Below are positions 45,792 through 55,048 of a stretch of 64,000 nt of DNA, in pieces. The stretch's first letter is position 1. The number at the start of each line of letters is the position of its first letter. Source of the stretch: Hamadaea tsunoensis DSM 44101. GTDB taxonomy: Bacteria; Actinomycetota; Actinomycetes; Mycobacteriales; Micromonosporaceae. The stretch lies in assembly GCF_000428945.1 (NCBI RefSeq), contig NZ_AUAX01000030.1, positions 52,300-116,299 on the forward strand. Reading direction: 5' to 3'. The notes under the pieces are model-generated. The model made no database searches and had not been told where the DNA came from. It saw nothing but the letters and a program-made list of their open reading frames with translations. A program made the translations under genes and the position numbers.

Positions 45792-46604
45792 ATGGGCGAT
45801 GTGGCATTCGTACTGGGCGGCGGTGGAGTGCTGGGCGCGGTCGAAGTCGGCATGATCCGGGCGCTCTTCCGGGCGCACATCCGGCCGGACGTCCTCGTGG
45901 CCACCTCGATCGGCGCGATCAACGGCGCGATGGTGGCCGCCGATCCGCAGTCCCGCGTCACCGACGACCTGGTACGCCTCTGGGCCGCCCCCGAGATGGG
46001 CGAGGTCTACGGCGAATCCATCCCGCGGCAGTTGCGCCGGTTCGCGACGCGTACGCACCTGCATTCGCCGCTGCCCCTGCGCCGGCTGCTCGAACGGGCG
46101 CTGCCGGAGAAGTTCGCCGATCTACGCGTACCTCTGCATCTGTGCACGGCCAGCATCGAGCGGGCCGGCGAGGCGTGGTTCGACAGCGGGGAACTGGTTC
46201 CGGCGGTCATGGCGGCCGCGGCGGTACCCGGCCTGCTGCCCCCGGTCGACATCGACGGAGAGCATCACGTCGACGGGGCGATCATCAACTCGCTCCCGAT
46301 CGCCCGGGCGGTCGAGTTGGGCGCCGCCGAGATCTACGTGCTGCACGTCGGCCGGCTCGACAAGCCGCTCAGCCCGCCGCAGCGGCCCTGGGAGGTCGCC
46401 CAGACCGCCATGGAGATCGGCCGCCGGGACCGGCTCGCCCGCGACCTGGCCGCCGTGCCGGACGGAGTCGCCGTGCACGTGCTGCCGACCGGCGAAGGCG
46501 TCGACCGGGACGACAACCCGTGGGCGTACCGGGATGTGGCGGGGCTGCGCCGCCGGGTCAGCGCCGCGTACGCGGCCAGCCGGGACTACCTCGCCGCCAT
46601 CTGA
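45792..46604 (+). CDS. Patatin-like phospholipase
   Basis: A 270-residue acyl hydrolase. The oxyanion loop GGGGVLGAVEVG (9-20), nucleophile Ser39 in ATSIGA and catalytic Asp161 in HVDGAI form the Ser-Asp dyad. It has no signal peptide, so it acts inside the cell on membrane lipids. ATG 45792 is fixed by TACGGT (45779-45784) 7 nt upstream (leaderless). Confidence 0.92.
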   Translation: MGDVAFVLGGGGVLGAVEVGMIRALFRAHIRPDVLVATSIGAINGAMVAADPQSRVTDDLVRLWAAPEMGEVYGESIPRQLRRFATRTHLHSPLPLRRLLERALPEKFADLRVPLHLCTASIERAGEAWFDSGELVPAVMAAAAVPGLLPPVDIDGEHHVDGAIINSLPIARAVELGAAEIYVLHVGRLDKPLSPPQRPWEVAQTAMEIGRRDRLARDLAAVPDGVAVHVLPTGEGVDRDDNPWAYRDVAGLRRRVSAAYAASRDYLAAI

Positions 46605-46612
46605 GCTCGACA

Positions 46613-47212
46613 TCAGAACTGTTCGTCAACCACGTGGTAGGCCGGGTTGTCCGCCTCCTTGGCCGCCTTGCCCGCCTGGTACGCGAACCACAGCTGCAGC
46701 AGCCCGATGACGATCAGCCAGAGGGCGGCGATCCAGACGAGCACGATCAGGGTCGGACCGGGCCACACCAGGATCACGATGCCCAGCGCGATGTCCACGA
46801 GACCCATGAGTACCGCGAGGGCCTTGCCGCCCGCCCCGCGTACGCGGGTGAAGCCGGCGATGATCTCGGACAGGCCGCCGAAGATCCAGAAGAGGCCGAG
46901 GACGACCGCCACGAACTTGAGCGAGGCGTGCAGGTTGGCCAGCACGATGATGCCCGCGATGAGGTAGATCGCCCCGGCGAGGGCGCTGAAGCCGCGGCTC
47001 GTCCCGGTCGCCTGGCGGCCGATGACGGCGTCCGCGATCCGGATGATGCCGAGCACGACCAGCCAGATGCCGACCAGCGCGCCCAGGACGAGCAGCGTCT
47101 TGCCGGGCCAGAAGACCAGGACCAGGCCGATGATCAGGGCGACGATGCCGCCGACCAGGGCCATGGTCTTCCAGGTGCTCAGCACCGACCGGGCGAGCTG
47201 TCGTTCACTCAT
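46613..47212 (-). CDS. HdeD-family (DUF308) membrane protein
   Basis: A 199-residue protein with six hydrophobic helices in three pairs and the repeated pattern GLVLVFWPGKTLLVLG and GIVILVWPGPTLIVLV, the DUF308 signature. In enterobacteria HdeD aids acid resistance; the role here is unknown. ATG 47212. Convergent with the patatin gene. Confidence 0.88.
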   Translation of the reverse strand: MSERQLARSVLSTWKTMALVGGIVALIIGLVLVFWPGKTLLVLGALVGIWLVVLGIIRIADAVIGRQATGTSRGFSALAGAIYLIAGIIVLANLHASLKFVAVVLGLFWIFGGLSEIIAGFTRVRGAGGKALAVLMGLVDIALGIVILVWPGPTLIVLVWIAALWLIVIGLLQLWFAYQAGKAAKEADNPAYHVVDEQF

Positions 47213-47327
47213 GATGCGAACGTATCTCTCAAAAGCCTCCTAATCCTACAGATGGCGTGATTACCCTGAATTACCCCAGGGAGCCCGCGGGGCGCCTGGG
47301 AACGGTCACGCCGAGGAGGGCGAAACG

Positions 47328-47747
47328 ATGAAGCACGGTGCCGTCGAGTTCGTAGTGATCGACTTCCCCGGCGAGGTGCCCACGGATCAGCTCGCACCGG
47401 AGATGAAGCGGCTGGTCGACGGCGGGATCATCAACCTCGTCGACGCGCTGTTCGTACGGAGGACCCACGACGACGACATCCTCACCTTCGAGCTGGGCCA
47501 GCTGCCCGAGAGCATGAGCAGCAACCACCTCAACCAGCTCGTGCAGTCGATCGACGGCATGATCGGCGACGAGGACGTCGACGACGTGGCGGCCGACCTG
47601 GAGCCCGGGCACACGGCCGCGATCCTGATCTTCGAACACGCCTGGCTGCGCGGTATGCGCGAGGCGCTCAGCCGGGCCGGCGGCGAGGTCGTCCTCGTCG
47701 AGCGCATCCCCGGCCCGGTCGTCGACGCGGTCCTCGCGACCCGCTGA
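47328..47747 (+). CDS. DUF6325 family protein
   Basis: A 139-residue soluble protein (GAVEFVVIDFPG, PGHTAAILIFEHAWLRGMREAL) of a family found next to SHOCT proteins in actinobacteria. Function unknown. GAGGAGG lies 8 nt upstream of ATG 47328. It forms a tight group with the next two genes (32 and 7 bp gaps). Confidence 0.82.
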   Translation: MKHGAVEFVVIDFPGEVPTDQLAPEMKRLVDGGIINLVDALFVRRTHDDDILTFELGQLPESMSSNHLNQLVQSIDGMIGDEDVDDVAADLEPGHTAAILIFEHAWLRGMREALSRAGGEVVLVERIPGPVVDAVLATR

Positions 47748-47779
47748 CGCGTACCCGCTTCTGGAAGGAGCTTCCGATC

Positions 47780-48190
47780 ATGGTGTTCATGCGCCGTCCG
47801 GTGGTCGTCCGCGGCCGGCCGGGCCTCATCGGAACGATGGCGCGTACGGCTGTCGTCGCCGGAACCGCGACGGTCACGGCGAATGCCATCAGCAATCGCT
47901 CGGGACGCAGGCAACAGCAGGCCGCGCAGGAGGAAGCCGCCCAGCAGGCCGCGCAGCAGGCGGCCGCCGACAACGCCGCGCAGCAGGCGCAGATCGACCA
48001 GATGCAGGCGCAGCTGGCCGCGCAGCAGCCGGTCGCGCCGGCGCCCGCCGTGCCGACGGCCGCGCCCGGTGCAGTCGCGCCGGACATGATGGCCCAGCTC
48101 AACCAGCTGGCCCAGCTGAAGCAGCAGGGCGTGCTCAGCGACGCGGAGTTCGCCGCGGCCAAGGCGAAGCTGCTCGGCCTGCCGGGCTGA
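47780..48190 (+). CDS. SHOCT-domain protein with Ala/Gln coiled region
   Basis: A 136-residue protein: basic N-terminus, a short hydrophobic patch (about 20-38), a low-complexity Ala/Gln stretch (about 43-85) likely to form a coiled coil, a Pro/Ala linker, and a C-terminal SHOCT motif (LAQLKQQGVLSDAEFAAAKA). The SHOCT helix pair is thought to mediate oligomerisation. AAGGAG lies 10 nt before ATG 47780. Confidence 0.85.
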   Translation: MVFMRRPVVVRGRPGLIGTMARTAVVAGTATVTANAISNRSGRRQQQAAQEEAAQQAAQQAAADNAAQQAQIDQMQAQLAAQQPVAPAPAVPTAAPGAVAPDMMAQLNQLAQLKQQGVLSDAEFAAAKAKLLGLPG

Positions 48191-48197
48191 GGCCGCG

Positions 48198-49421
48198 ATG
48201 ACCGAGCCGTCCGCACCGGACGAACCCGACCGCGAAGCGCAGACCGGCGGCACCGCGGATCTTTCCCGATCCGACGGCGGGGCGGCGGCCGGCGACACCG
48301 CCGAGCCGCCCGAGCCCCATCAAGCCGCGACCGCCGAGCCCGATCAAGCCGCGACCGCCGAGCCGCCCGAGCATGATCAAGCCGCTGCGGTCACCGAACC
48401 CGTGTCGCGCGAGCCCGGTCAGGGCATGACCGCCGTCGAACCCGCGCCGCCCGCGCCCAGGAAGAAGGCGCGCGGTCTGCGCTGGACCGGCGCCGTCGTC
48501 CTGATCGTCATCGCCGCACTGCTGATGATGGCCTCGGTCGTCGCCCGGTACGCCCGGGCCGAGTTGCTCAACACCGACCGCTACGTGGCCACGGTGACGC
48601 CGCTCGCCAAGAACCCGGACATCCAGCACGCCGTCACGACCCGGGTGAGCGACGCGATCATGGCGAAGGCCGACATCCCCGGCCTGACCGAGCAGCTCGT
48701 CGGCGGGCTCGACGTGCCGGGCGCGCAGACGGTCGCCGGGCTGGCCGCGCCGGCCCTGACGAACTGGGTGGACCAGCAGGTCACGCGGATCGTCGGCAAC
48801 GTCGTGTCCTCGCCGCAGTTCGCCACCGTCTGGGAACAGGCCAACCGGTCCGCGCATACGCAGATCACGAAGCTGCTCACCGGCGAGAACGGAAAGTATA
48901 CGTCCACTCAGGAGGGTGATGTCGTCATCGACCTCGGTGCCATCGTCGGCGCCGTCCGCGACGCCCTGGTCGCCAAGGGCTGGACGTTCCTCAGCCGGAT
49001 CCCGGACGTCTCGATCCCCTACACGGTCGCGCACATCGACAACCTGCCGAAGGTCCAGCGCGCCGTCGACCTGTTGCAGAAACTCGCCTGGGTTCTGCCG
49101 GTGCTCGCGCTCGTCCTGCTCGCACTGGCCGTGTGGTGCGCACCCGACCACCGTCGCGGCGCGGTCGTCGCGCTGCTCGCGACCGCCGGGGGCATGCTGC
49201 TGTTCCTGATCGCGTACGCGGCCCTCCGGCAGGTGTACGCGAACCGCGCCGAAGCCAAGGGACTCAACGTGGACGTGGCGCTCGACGTGTGGAACACGGT
49301 GCTGCGCCCGATGATCCAGCTCGCCTGGGCGGTCGTGATCGTGTCCCTGCTCGGGGCGGTCATCGCCTACCTGTTCGGGCCGGGACGCGGCGCCCGCTGG
49401 GTCCGCGGCCTGATCACCTAG
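48198..49421 (+). CDS. Actinobacterial two-to-four-helix membrane protein
   Basis: A 407-residue protein. Residues 1-90 are acidic and repetitive (TAEPPEPHQAATAEPDQAA, encoded by near-identical ATCAAGCCGC units). Then TM1 (about 95-115), an external domain of about 170 residues with LLNTDRYVATVTPLAKNPDI, two helices near 300-345 and one near 370-395. It belongs to a conserved but uncharacterised actinobacterial family. ATG 48198 is 7 bp after the SHOCT gene. Confidence 0.75.
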   Translation: MTEPSAPDEPDREAQTGGTADLSRSDGGAAAGDTAEPPEPHQAATAEPDQAATAEPPEHDQAAAVTEPVSREPGQGMTAVEPAPPAPRKKARGLRWTGAVVLIVIAALLMMASVVARYARAELLNTDRYVATVTPLAKNPDIQHAVTTRVSDAIMAKADIPGLTEQLVGGLDVPGAQTVAGLAAPALTNWVDQQVTRIVGNVVSSPQFATVWEQANRSAHTQITKLLTGENGKYTSTQEGDVVIDLGAIVGAVRDALVAKGWTFLSRIPDVSIPYTVAHIDNLPKVQRAVDLLQKLAWVLPVLALVLLALAVWCAPDHRRGAVVALLATAGGMLLFLIAYAALRQVYANRAEAKGLNVDVALDVWNTVLRPMIQLAWAVVIVSLLGAVIAYLFGPGRGARWVRGLIT

Positions 49422-49457
49422 CAGGCCGCGAATGCCCAGGGCCCGCGGCCCGATCGC

Positions 49458-50417
49458 CTAGCGGGCCGCGAACGCCCGCCGGTACGCCGACGGCGACGTG
49501 CGCATCGACCGCCCGAAATGGTGCCGGAAGGTGACCGGGCTGTCGAACCCGACCGCCGCGGCGACCTGCTCCACCGGCGCGTCACCGCCCTCCAGCAGCG
49601 GCAGGCTGGCCTGGACGCGCCGGTCGATGAGCCACCGGATCGGCGTCGTGCCGGTCTGCCGGGCGAAGTGCCGCAGGAAGCTGCGCTGCGACATGCGGGC
49701 CCGCTCGGCGAGCCGGGCGACCGTCATCGGCTCGGCCAGGTTGTCCAGCGCCCACGCCATCGCCCGGGCCACGCCGTCGTCGTCGGCCACGTCGCGAACG
49801 TTGACCTCGATGAACTGGGCCTGGCCGCCGTCGCGGTGGGGCGGGAGCACCAGCCGCCGGGCGACGGTGTTGGCGACCGCGGCACCGTGGTCGAGGCGTA
49901 CCAGGTGCAGCAGGAGATCCAGGCCGGCCGCGCTCCCGGCGCTCGTCAGCACCCGGCCTTCGTCCACGTAGAGGACGTCCGGGGTCACCTCGACCGCGGG
50001 ATGGCGTTCGGCGAGGGCGCGCGCGTACCGCCAGTGGGTGGTGGCCCGCCCGCCGTCCAGCAGCCCGGCGGCGGCCAGCACGAACGCGCCCGAGCAGATG
50101 GACACGATCCGGGCCCCCCGCGCGTACGCCGATCGCAGGGCGGTGACCAGCTCGTCCGGCACGCTCGCGCGTACACCGCCGGGGGTGCCCGGAATGATCA
50201 CGGTGTCGGCGGCCGCCAGCGTGTCGAGACCATGATCGGCGATCATGCTGAACCCGCCCACGACGCGGAAGGGGCCCGCGGCCAGGCCGCAGACGGACAG
50301 CTCGTACCACGGGCGGTCGATCTCGGGGCGGGGCAGGCCGAAGACCTCGACCACGCAGCTGAGCTCGAAGGGGGTCATGCCCTCGAAGGCGAGGACGGCG
50401 ACGCGGTGCCGGCGCAT
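49458..50417 (-). CDS. GlxA-family AraC-type regulator
   Basis: A 319-residue regulator: DJ-1/PfpI-like sensor domain (1-180, with the elbow SICSGAFVLAAAG) and a C-terminal AraC domain with two HTH units (MTVARLAERARMSQRSFLRH; VEQVAAAVGFDSPVTFRHHF). TAAGAT is 6 nt upstream of ATG 50417 (leaderless). It is divergent from a rhodanese gene 70 bp away, which it may control. Confidence 0.92.
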   Translation of the reverse strand: MRRHRVAVLAFEGMTPFELSCVVEVFGLPRPEIDRPWYELSVCGLAAGPFRVVGGFSMIADHGLDTLAAADTVIIPGTPGGVRASVPDELVTALRSAYARGARIVSICSGAFVLAAAGLLDGGRATTHWRYARALAERHPAVEVTPDVLYVDEGRVLTSAGSAAGLDLLLHLVRLDHGAAVANTVARRLVLPPHRDGGQAQFIEVNVRDVADDDGVARAMAWALDNLAEPMTVARLAERARMSQRSFLRHFARQTGTTPIRWLIDRRVQASLPLLEGGDAPVEQVAAAVGFDSPVTFRHHFGRSMRTSPSAYRRAFAAR

Positions 50418-50487
50418 GGCGGGATCTTAGCGAACGGCGGCTTTCCCGCCACTGTCGGCCCGGCCGCGCGCGCGGCAGGCTGAGGGC

Positions 50488-50946
50488 ATGTCAGCAGTGC
50501 TTTCCACGCCGCCCGCCAGCCCCGCCGCCGCCGCTGCCCACTTCGCCGGCAAGCTCGCCTTCGAGACGGACGTGTCGGACGTCCACGCCGACCTGGACGC
50601 CGGTGTCCCGGGTGTGGTCGTGGTGGACACCCGCTCGATCGACGGCTGGGAGCAGGGGCACCTGCCGGGCGCGATCCACCTGCCCACCGGCGAGATCGCC
50701 GACCGGGCACCCGCCGAGATCCCGCGCGACAGCGTCGTCGTGACCTACTGCTGGGGGCCGGGCTGCAACGGCTCGACCCGCGCCGCGCTCGCGTTCGCCC
50801 GCCTCGGGTACGCCGTCAAGGAGATGATCGGCGGCTACGAGTACTGGGTCCGGGAGGGCTTCCCGACGGTGGGTGTCCTGGGTCTGACCACGCACGAGGT
50901 GGACCCGCTGACCGCACCCGCGAGCGGCGTCGCCTGCGCCTGCTGA
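50488..50946 (+). CDS. Rhodanese-domain protein
   Basis: A 152-residue single-domain sulfurtransferase-like protein: VVVDTRSIDGWEQGHLPGAIHLP, then the active-site loop TYCWGPGCNGSTRAAL with its catalytic Cys, and EMIGGYEYW. The active-site loop contains two cysteines. The C-terminus ends GVACAC, adding two more. The sulfur acceptor is unknown. Probably regulated by the divergent GlxA-like protein. Confidence 0.9.
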   Translation: MSAVLSTPPASPAAAAAHFAGKLAFETDVSDVHADLDAGVPGVVVVDTRSIDGWEQGHLPGAIHLPTGEIADRAPAEIPRDSVVVTYCWGPGCNGSTRAALAFARLGYAVKEMIGGYEYWVREGFPTVGVLGLTTHEVDPLTAPASGVACAC

Positions 50947-50986
50947 CCCGCCGCCTCCCGCCCCGCCCCGCGCCGAGCCCCGGCCT

Positions 50987-51067
50987 CAAGATCCCGTTTG
51001 GATCAGGGAAATCACCCGAATCATGGCCCATGATTACGTGGGAAAACCTGATCCAAACGGGATCTTG
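50987..51067. repeat. 81-bp near-perfect palindrome
   Basis: Perfect 21-bp outer arms (50987-51007, 51047-51067; the left starts CAAGATCCCGTTTGG) and an inner AATCATG-GCC-CATGATT hairpin, nearly continuous in between. Arms share only the CAAGATC start with the 74-bp family. It lies between two genes on the same strand. Single copy here. Confidence 0.9.
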
Positions 51068-51198
51068 GGGCGGAGGTGAGGGGGTGAGGGTGAGGGGGTG
51101 AGGGGGTCCAGCGCGGGGGCACGTTGAGTCGTTCGTACCCGGGTATTTGAGCGATTGCGCTCAGGCGCGCCAGGCCGCCCCGGGCCGACCATGCTTGC

Positions 51199-54100
51199 AT
51201 GGCCACCTATCCGTGCCCCGTCTGCCTCGCCGAGGCCAATCTGGAGACCGGCTGCCCCGCGTGCGGCCGGGCCCCCGATCCGCTCGCCGCCGAGGTCATC
51301 GTGCTCGACACCGCCATCGCCCGGCTCGCCCACGAGGTCGACGCCGCGCGGGAGGCGTACGAGGGGAAGGCGGCGGAGCTGCGGACGACCCGGGACCGCC
51401 GCCGGGATCTCGCCCTGCGGGTGTGGGAGTCGGCGCATCCGGCCCCCGTCCCCCCGGTCGTGCCGATGCCCCGCCTGGTCGTCGCCGGTCCGCCGCCCGC
51501 ACGTCCCGAGGCGCGTACGCAGACCGTCAAGAACATCCTCTTCGTGCTGGGCGGGCTGCTCGTCGCGGTCTCGGCCGCCGTCTTCACCGTCTTCGCCTGG
51601 GGCACCTTCGGCATGCCCGGCCGGGCCACGATCCTCGCGGTCGTCACCGGTCTCGCGCTCGCCGCGCCCGTCCTCGCCCAGCGCCGCGGCCTGCGGGGCA
51701 CCGCGGAGACGTTCGCCGCCCTGGGGCTCGTCCTGGTGCTTCTCGACGGGTACGCGGCCTGGCACGTCGACCTGTTGGGCGTGGCGGAACGGATGGGCGC
51801 CTGGGCGTACGCGGGTGCCGTCTTCGGGATCGCCGCGGCCCTCGCCGGCCTGTACGCCCGCGCGACGGGACTGCGCGCGCCGGCGTACTTCGGGTGGGCG
51901 GCGGTGCAGCCGGTGCTGCCGATGCTGCTCTCCGGCGCGGTGAACGATCACGGCGGCCTCGTGTTCGCCGGGGTGGCCGCGCTGAACCTGGCCCTCGCCG
52001 CGGCGGTACGCGATCGCGTCCTCGTCGTGCTCGGCTGGATCGGGTTCGGCTTCTTCCTCTTCGTGGCACACGTGTACGCCGTCGTCCGGCTGGTGCAGGC
52101 CGACACCGTCGCGCCGGCCGGCCGGGCCGCGGCCGTGCTGCTGGTGGCCGGCGCGCTGGCGGTGGCCGGAAGCCTTGTCGCGCACCGGGCGCAGATCGGT
52201 GTCGCCTGGTTCACCGCGGTGTTCGTCGGCTGCGGCGCGCGCCTGGCGGACATCCTCGCTCCCGGCCACACCCTGGTGTGGACGGCCGCTCTGGTGTGCG
52301 TCCTCGCGCTGGGGTTCGCTCTGCTGAACCGCCTGCCGGCCAGTGCCGGCGCGATCGCCTGGACCGTCGTGATCGGACTGACCGCCGCGGCCGGCGCGAT
52401 CGTCCGCGGCCTCACCACCGCCACGGCCGCCACCCCCTGGTGGTCGGGTACGCCGGCCGGCGGACCCGCGCACGCGGACCTGTTCGTCACCGTCATCCTC
52501 GCGACGGCCGCCGCCGTCGCGCTGTCCGCCCGGCGCGCCCCCGCGGTCGCGATCGGCGTCGGGATCCTGGGGGTCGGCCTGCTCGCGCCGACTGCCGCCG
52601 CGCTGGCGCCGGGATCGGCCGCGCTGCCGCCCGCCGCGGACGTCGCGGGACTCGCGATCGTCCTCGGGTACCTGGTGCTGTGGACTCGGGGCCGGCTGAC
52701 CATCCCCGCGACTCTCACGGGGTCTGATCCAGCCGCGGCCCTCGCGCCGCCTGCCCCGGCCCCGACGATCACGGCCCCCGATCCGACGATCACAGCGCCC
52801 GCCGCGGCGGTTGCGGCTCCCGCCCCGAGGGCCACAGCCCCCGCCCTGACGATCGCGGCCCCTGCGCCGGAGCTTCTCGCCGCCGCTGTCGTCGGCACCG
52901 CGCTGTTCGCGCACGCCATGCTCACCGCGATGATCTCGCCCGCCGTCTCGGCTTGGTCGTTCGCCGCGCTCGTCGCCCTCGCCGTCATCGTCGCAGCCCT
53001 CACCCGTACCGAGCCGCAAGCCGCTGTCGCCGTCGCGGTGACCGCGCCGCTGCTCGTCCTCACCGCTGCCGCCACCGCGAAAGCCCTGGGCGCCGGCCCC
53101 TCCGCCGTCCTGCACACCGCCGCCCTGACCGCCGCGCTGCTGCCGGCCCTCGCGATGTTCCTGCGCCGCGGTGCCGTCACCGCCTGGGCCACCGCCCTCG
53201 TCATGGTCTTCGCCGGCGTCCTCGTCCTGCCCGCGGACCCGTGGGTGAAGTCCTTCTACGTCGCCGGCGGGCTGCTCGCGCTCGCGGTCGACCGGCAACG
53301 CGAGCGCCGCCTCGCCACCTGGTGCGCGCTCGCGGTCGCCCTGGTCCTCGCCCGCCCGCCGGTCACCGCGTTCTTCGGCGGCCCGGCCACGTTCGCCGAC
53401 GCCGCGGCCTTCGCGGTCCTCACCCTCGCGATCACCATCCACGTGTACGCGTACCGGGGTGATCGGCGTACCGCGCTCGGCTTCGCCGTCGCGCTCGCGC
53501 CGCTGCCGGTCACGTTCGCGCTGGCGGCCGCCGAAGTCGCCGGGCAGGTCGTGGCCGGGGAGCTGGCCGTGGCGGGCCTGACGATCATGGTGGCCGCCCT
53601 GCTCCGGGCACGCCCGCAGCCGTTGCACCTGGTGGCGGCGGGGTACGGCGTACTGCTGGCGGCGGCCGGACTGCCCCGCCTGATGATCACTCCTTGGTGG
53701 ACGGTCGCCGGGCTGGGCCTGCTGACCGCCGCGTTCGTGGTGCTCGCCGTGGCCGCCGGCCACTCCGGTACGCGCTGGGCCGCCTGGCCGCTCGCGGGCC
53801 TCGGCTGGCTCGCCACCGGGCAGGCGGCCGCGGCGGCCGCACGGTGGACCGGACACGAGCGGCTGCTGACCCTGGTCGCGACGGCGCTGGTCCTGTTGGC
53901 CGTCGGCGTCCTCGGCCCGCGGCGGCTGCTGTGGGTCGAGGCGGTCAGCCTGGAACCCCTCGGCCACGCCGCCGCTGCCGGAGCGCTCGTCTGGGCGTAC
54001 CCGATGGGTGTGGTGAGCCAGGTCCTGCTGGTGTGGGGCGTGGCGGTGGGACTCACGGCGCTTGCCCTGCCCCGGTGGCGGCTGCCACGGGCCGCGGTGG

Positions 54101-54588
54101 CCGTGGGACTGGAGCTGGCGGCGTGGTGGTCGCTGCTGGCGGAACGGCACATCGTGACGGTCGAGGCCTATTCACTGCCGGTGGCGCTGGCGGGGCTGGG
54201 TCTGGGCTGGTGGGCGATGCGGCGCGACGAGACCCTCTCCAGCTGGGCCGGTTACGCGCCCGGACTGCTCGCGGGGCTGCTGCCGACCCTGACGCTCGCG
54301 GTCGTGGGGGAGGGGGAGCCGCTGCGGCGCCTCGGCGTGGCCCTGGCCGGCCTCGCGCTCGTGATCGCCGGCTCGGTACGCCGCCGCCAGGCGCCCGTCG
54401 TCCTCGGCGGGGGAGCGCTGATCCTGCTCGCGCTGCACGAGTTGGTGGTCGCGTGGGCGAACCTCGGCCGGCCGGTCTGGCTGCCGCTGGGCGCCGGCGG
54501 GGCGATCCTGCTGGCCATCGCGATCACCTACGAGCGGCGCCTGCGCGATCTGCGTACGCTGCGCGCACGGATCGGTCGTTATCGGTGA
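51199..54588 (+). CDS. SCO7613-family giant membrane protein with N-terminal zinc ribbon
   Basis: A 1129-residue protein. It opens with a CPVC (6-9)/CPAC (19-22) zinc ribbon and a coiled region (about 35-75). More than 25 short hydrophobic helices fill the rest, broken by an Ala/Pro/Thr-rich insert (about 510-560) made of repeated PTITAP-like units. The family is conserved in actinobacteria under the SCO7613 name and has no known function. ATG 51199 is the only start that keeps the zinc ribbon. Confidence 0.85.
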   Translation: MATYPCPVCLAEANLETGCPACGRAPDPLAAEVIVLDTAIARLAHEVDAAREAYEGKAAELRTTRDRRRDLALRVWESAHPAPVPPVVPMPRLVVAGPPPARPEARTQTVKNILFVLGGLLVAVSAAVFTVFAWGTFGMPGRATILAVVTGLALAAPVLAQRRGLRGTAETFAALGLVLVLLDGYAAWHVDLLGVAERMGAWAYAGAVFGIAAALAGLYARATGLRAPAYFGWAAVQPVLPMLLSGAVNDHGGLVFAGVAALNLALAAAVRDRVLVVLGWIGFGFFLFVAHVYAVVRLVQADTVAPAGRAAAVLLVAGALAVAGSLVAHRAQIGVAWFTAVFVGCGARLADILAPGHTLVWTAALVCVLALGFALLNRLPASAGAIAWTVVIGLTAAAGAIVRGLTTATAATPWWSGTPAGGPAHADLFVTVILATAAAVALSARRAPAVAIGVGILGVGLLAPTAAALAPGSAALPPAADVAGLAIVLGYLVLWTRGRLTIPATLTGSDPAAALAPPAPAPTITAPDPTITAPAAAVAAPAPRATAPALTIAAPAPELLAAAVVGTALFAHAMLTAMISPAVSAWSFAALVALAVIVAALTRTEPQAAVAVAVTAPLLVLTAAATAKALGAGPSAVLHTAALTAALLPALAMFLRRGAVTAWATALVMVFAGVLVLPADPWVKSFYVAGGLLALAVDRQRERRLATWCALAVALVLARPPVTAFFGGPATFADAAAFAVLTLAITIHVYAYRGDRRTALGFAVALAPLPVTFALAAAEVAGQVVAGELAVAGLTIMVAALLRARPQPLHLVAAGYGVLLAAAGLPRLMITPWWTVAGLGLLTAAFVVLAVAAGHSGTRWAAWPLAGLGWLATGQAAAAAARWTGHERLLTLVATALVLLAVGVLGPRRLLWVEAVSLEPLGHAAAAGALVWAYPMGVVSQVLLVWGVAVGLTALALPRWRLPRAAVAVGLELAAWWSLLAERHIVTVEAYSLPVALAGLGLGWWAMRRDETLSSWAGYAPGLLAGLLPTLTLAVVGEGEPLRRLGVALAGLALVIAGSVRRRQAPVVLGGGALILLALHELVVAWANLGRPVWLPLGAGGAILLAIAITYERRLRDLRTLRARIGRYR

Positions 54589-54630
54589 AACCGGCACCTA
54601 CCCGCCGGAACGCGGTCCAAGATTGTATTC

Positions 54631-55005
54631 ATGGACTTCTGGGATGTGTTCTGGCTGCTCATCATCTTCATCCCGCTGTTGATGATCTGGGGATTCGCCC
54701 TGGTCGACATCTTCCGGCGGGACGACATGAGCGGCTGGCTCAAGGCGCTCTGGGTGATCGTCGTGATCCTGGCGCCGTTCTTCGGGACCCTGATCTACCT
54801 CATCTTCCGCCGGCCGGGCGCGACCCCGGCCGAGCGGCAGGCGATCGATCAGGCGAGCCGGGACTTCGTGCAGAAGTACTCGCCGGCCGACCACGCCCAG
54901 CAGTTGGCCGTTTTGTCCGATCTGCACGACCGCGGGAAACTCACCGACGACGAGTTCGCGACCGAGAAGGCCCGGGTCCTCGCCGAACAGCCGGGAGCCG
55001 TTTAG
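54631..55005 (+). CDS. PLDc_N-SHOCT small membrane protein
   Basis: A 124-residue protein: two membrane helices with the PLDc N-terminal pattern (FALVDIFRRDDMSGWLKALW, then PFFGTLIYLIF), followed by a SHOCT helix pair (LAVLSDLHDRGKLTDDEFAT). It has no phosphodiesterase catalytic domain. Members are common near envelope genes and are uncharacterised. Confidence 0.88.
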   Translation: MDFWDVFWLLIIFIPLLMIWGFALVDIFRRDDMSGWLKALWVIVVILAPFFGTLIYLIFRRPGATPAERQAIDQASRDFVQKYSPADHAQQLAVLSDLHDRGKLTDDEFATEKARVLAEQPGAV

Positions 55006-55048
55006 GGTGCCACTGGCCGCGTACGGGACGGGCCAGTAGGGTCGCACC

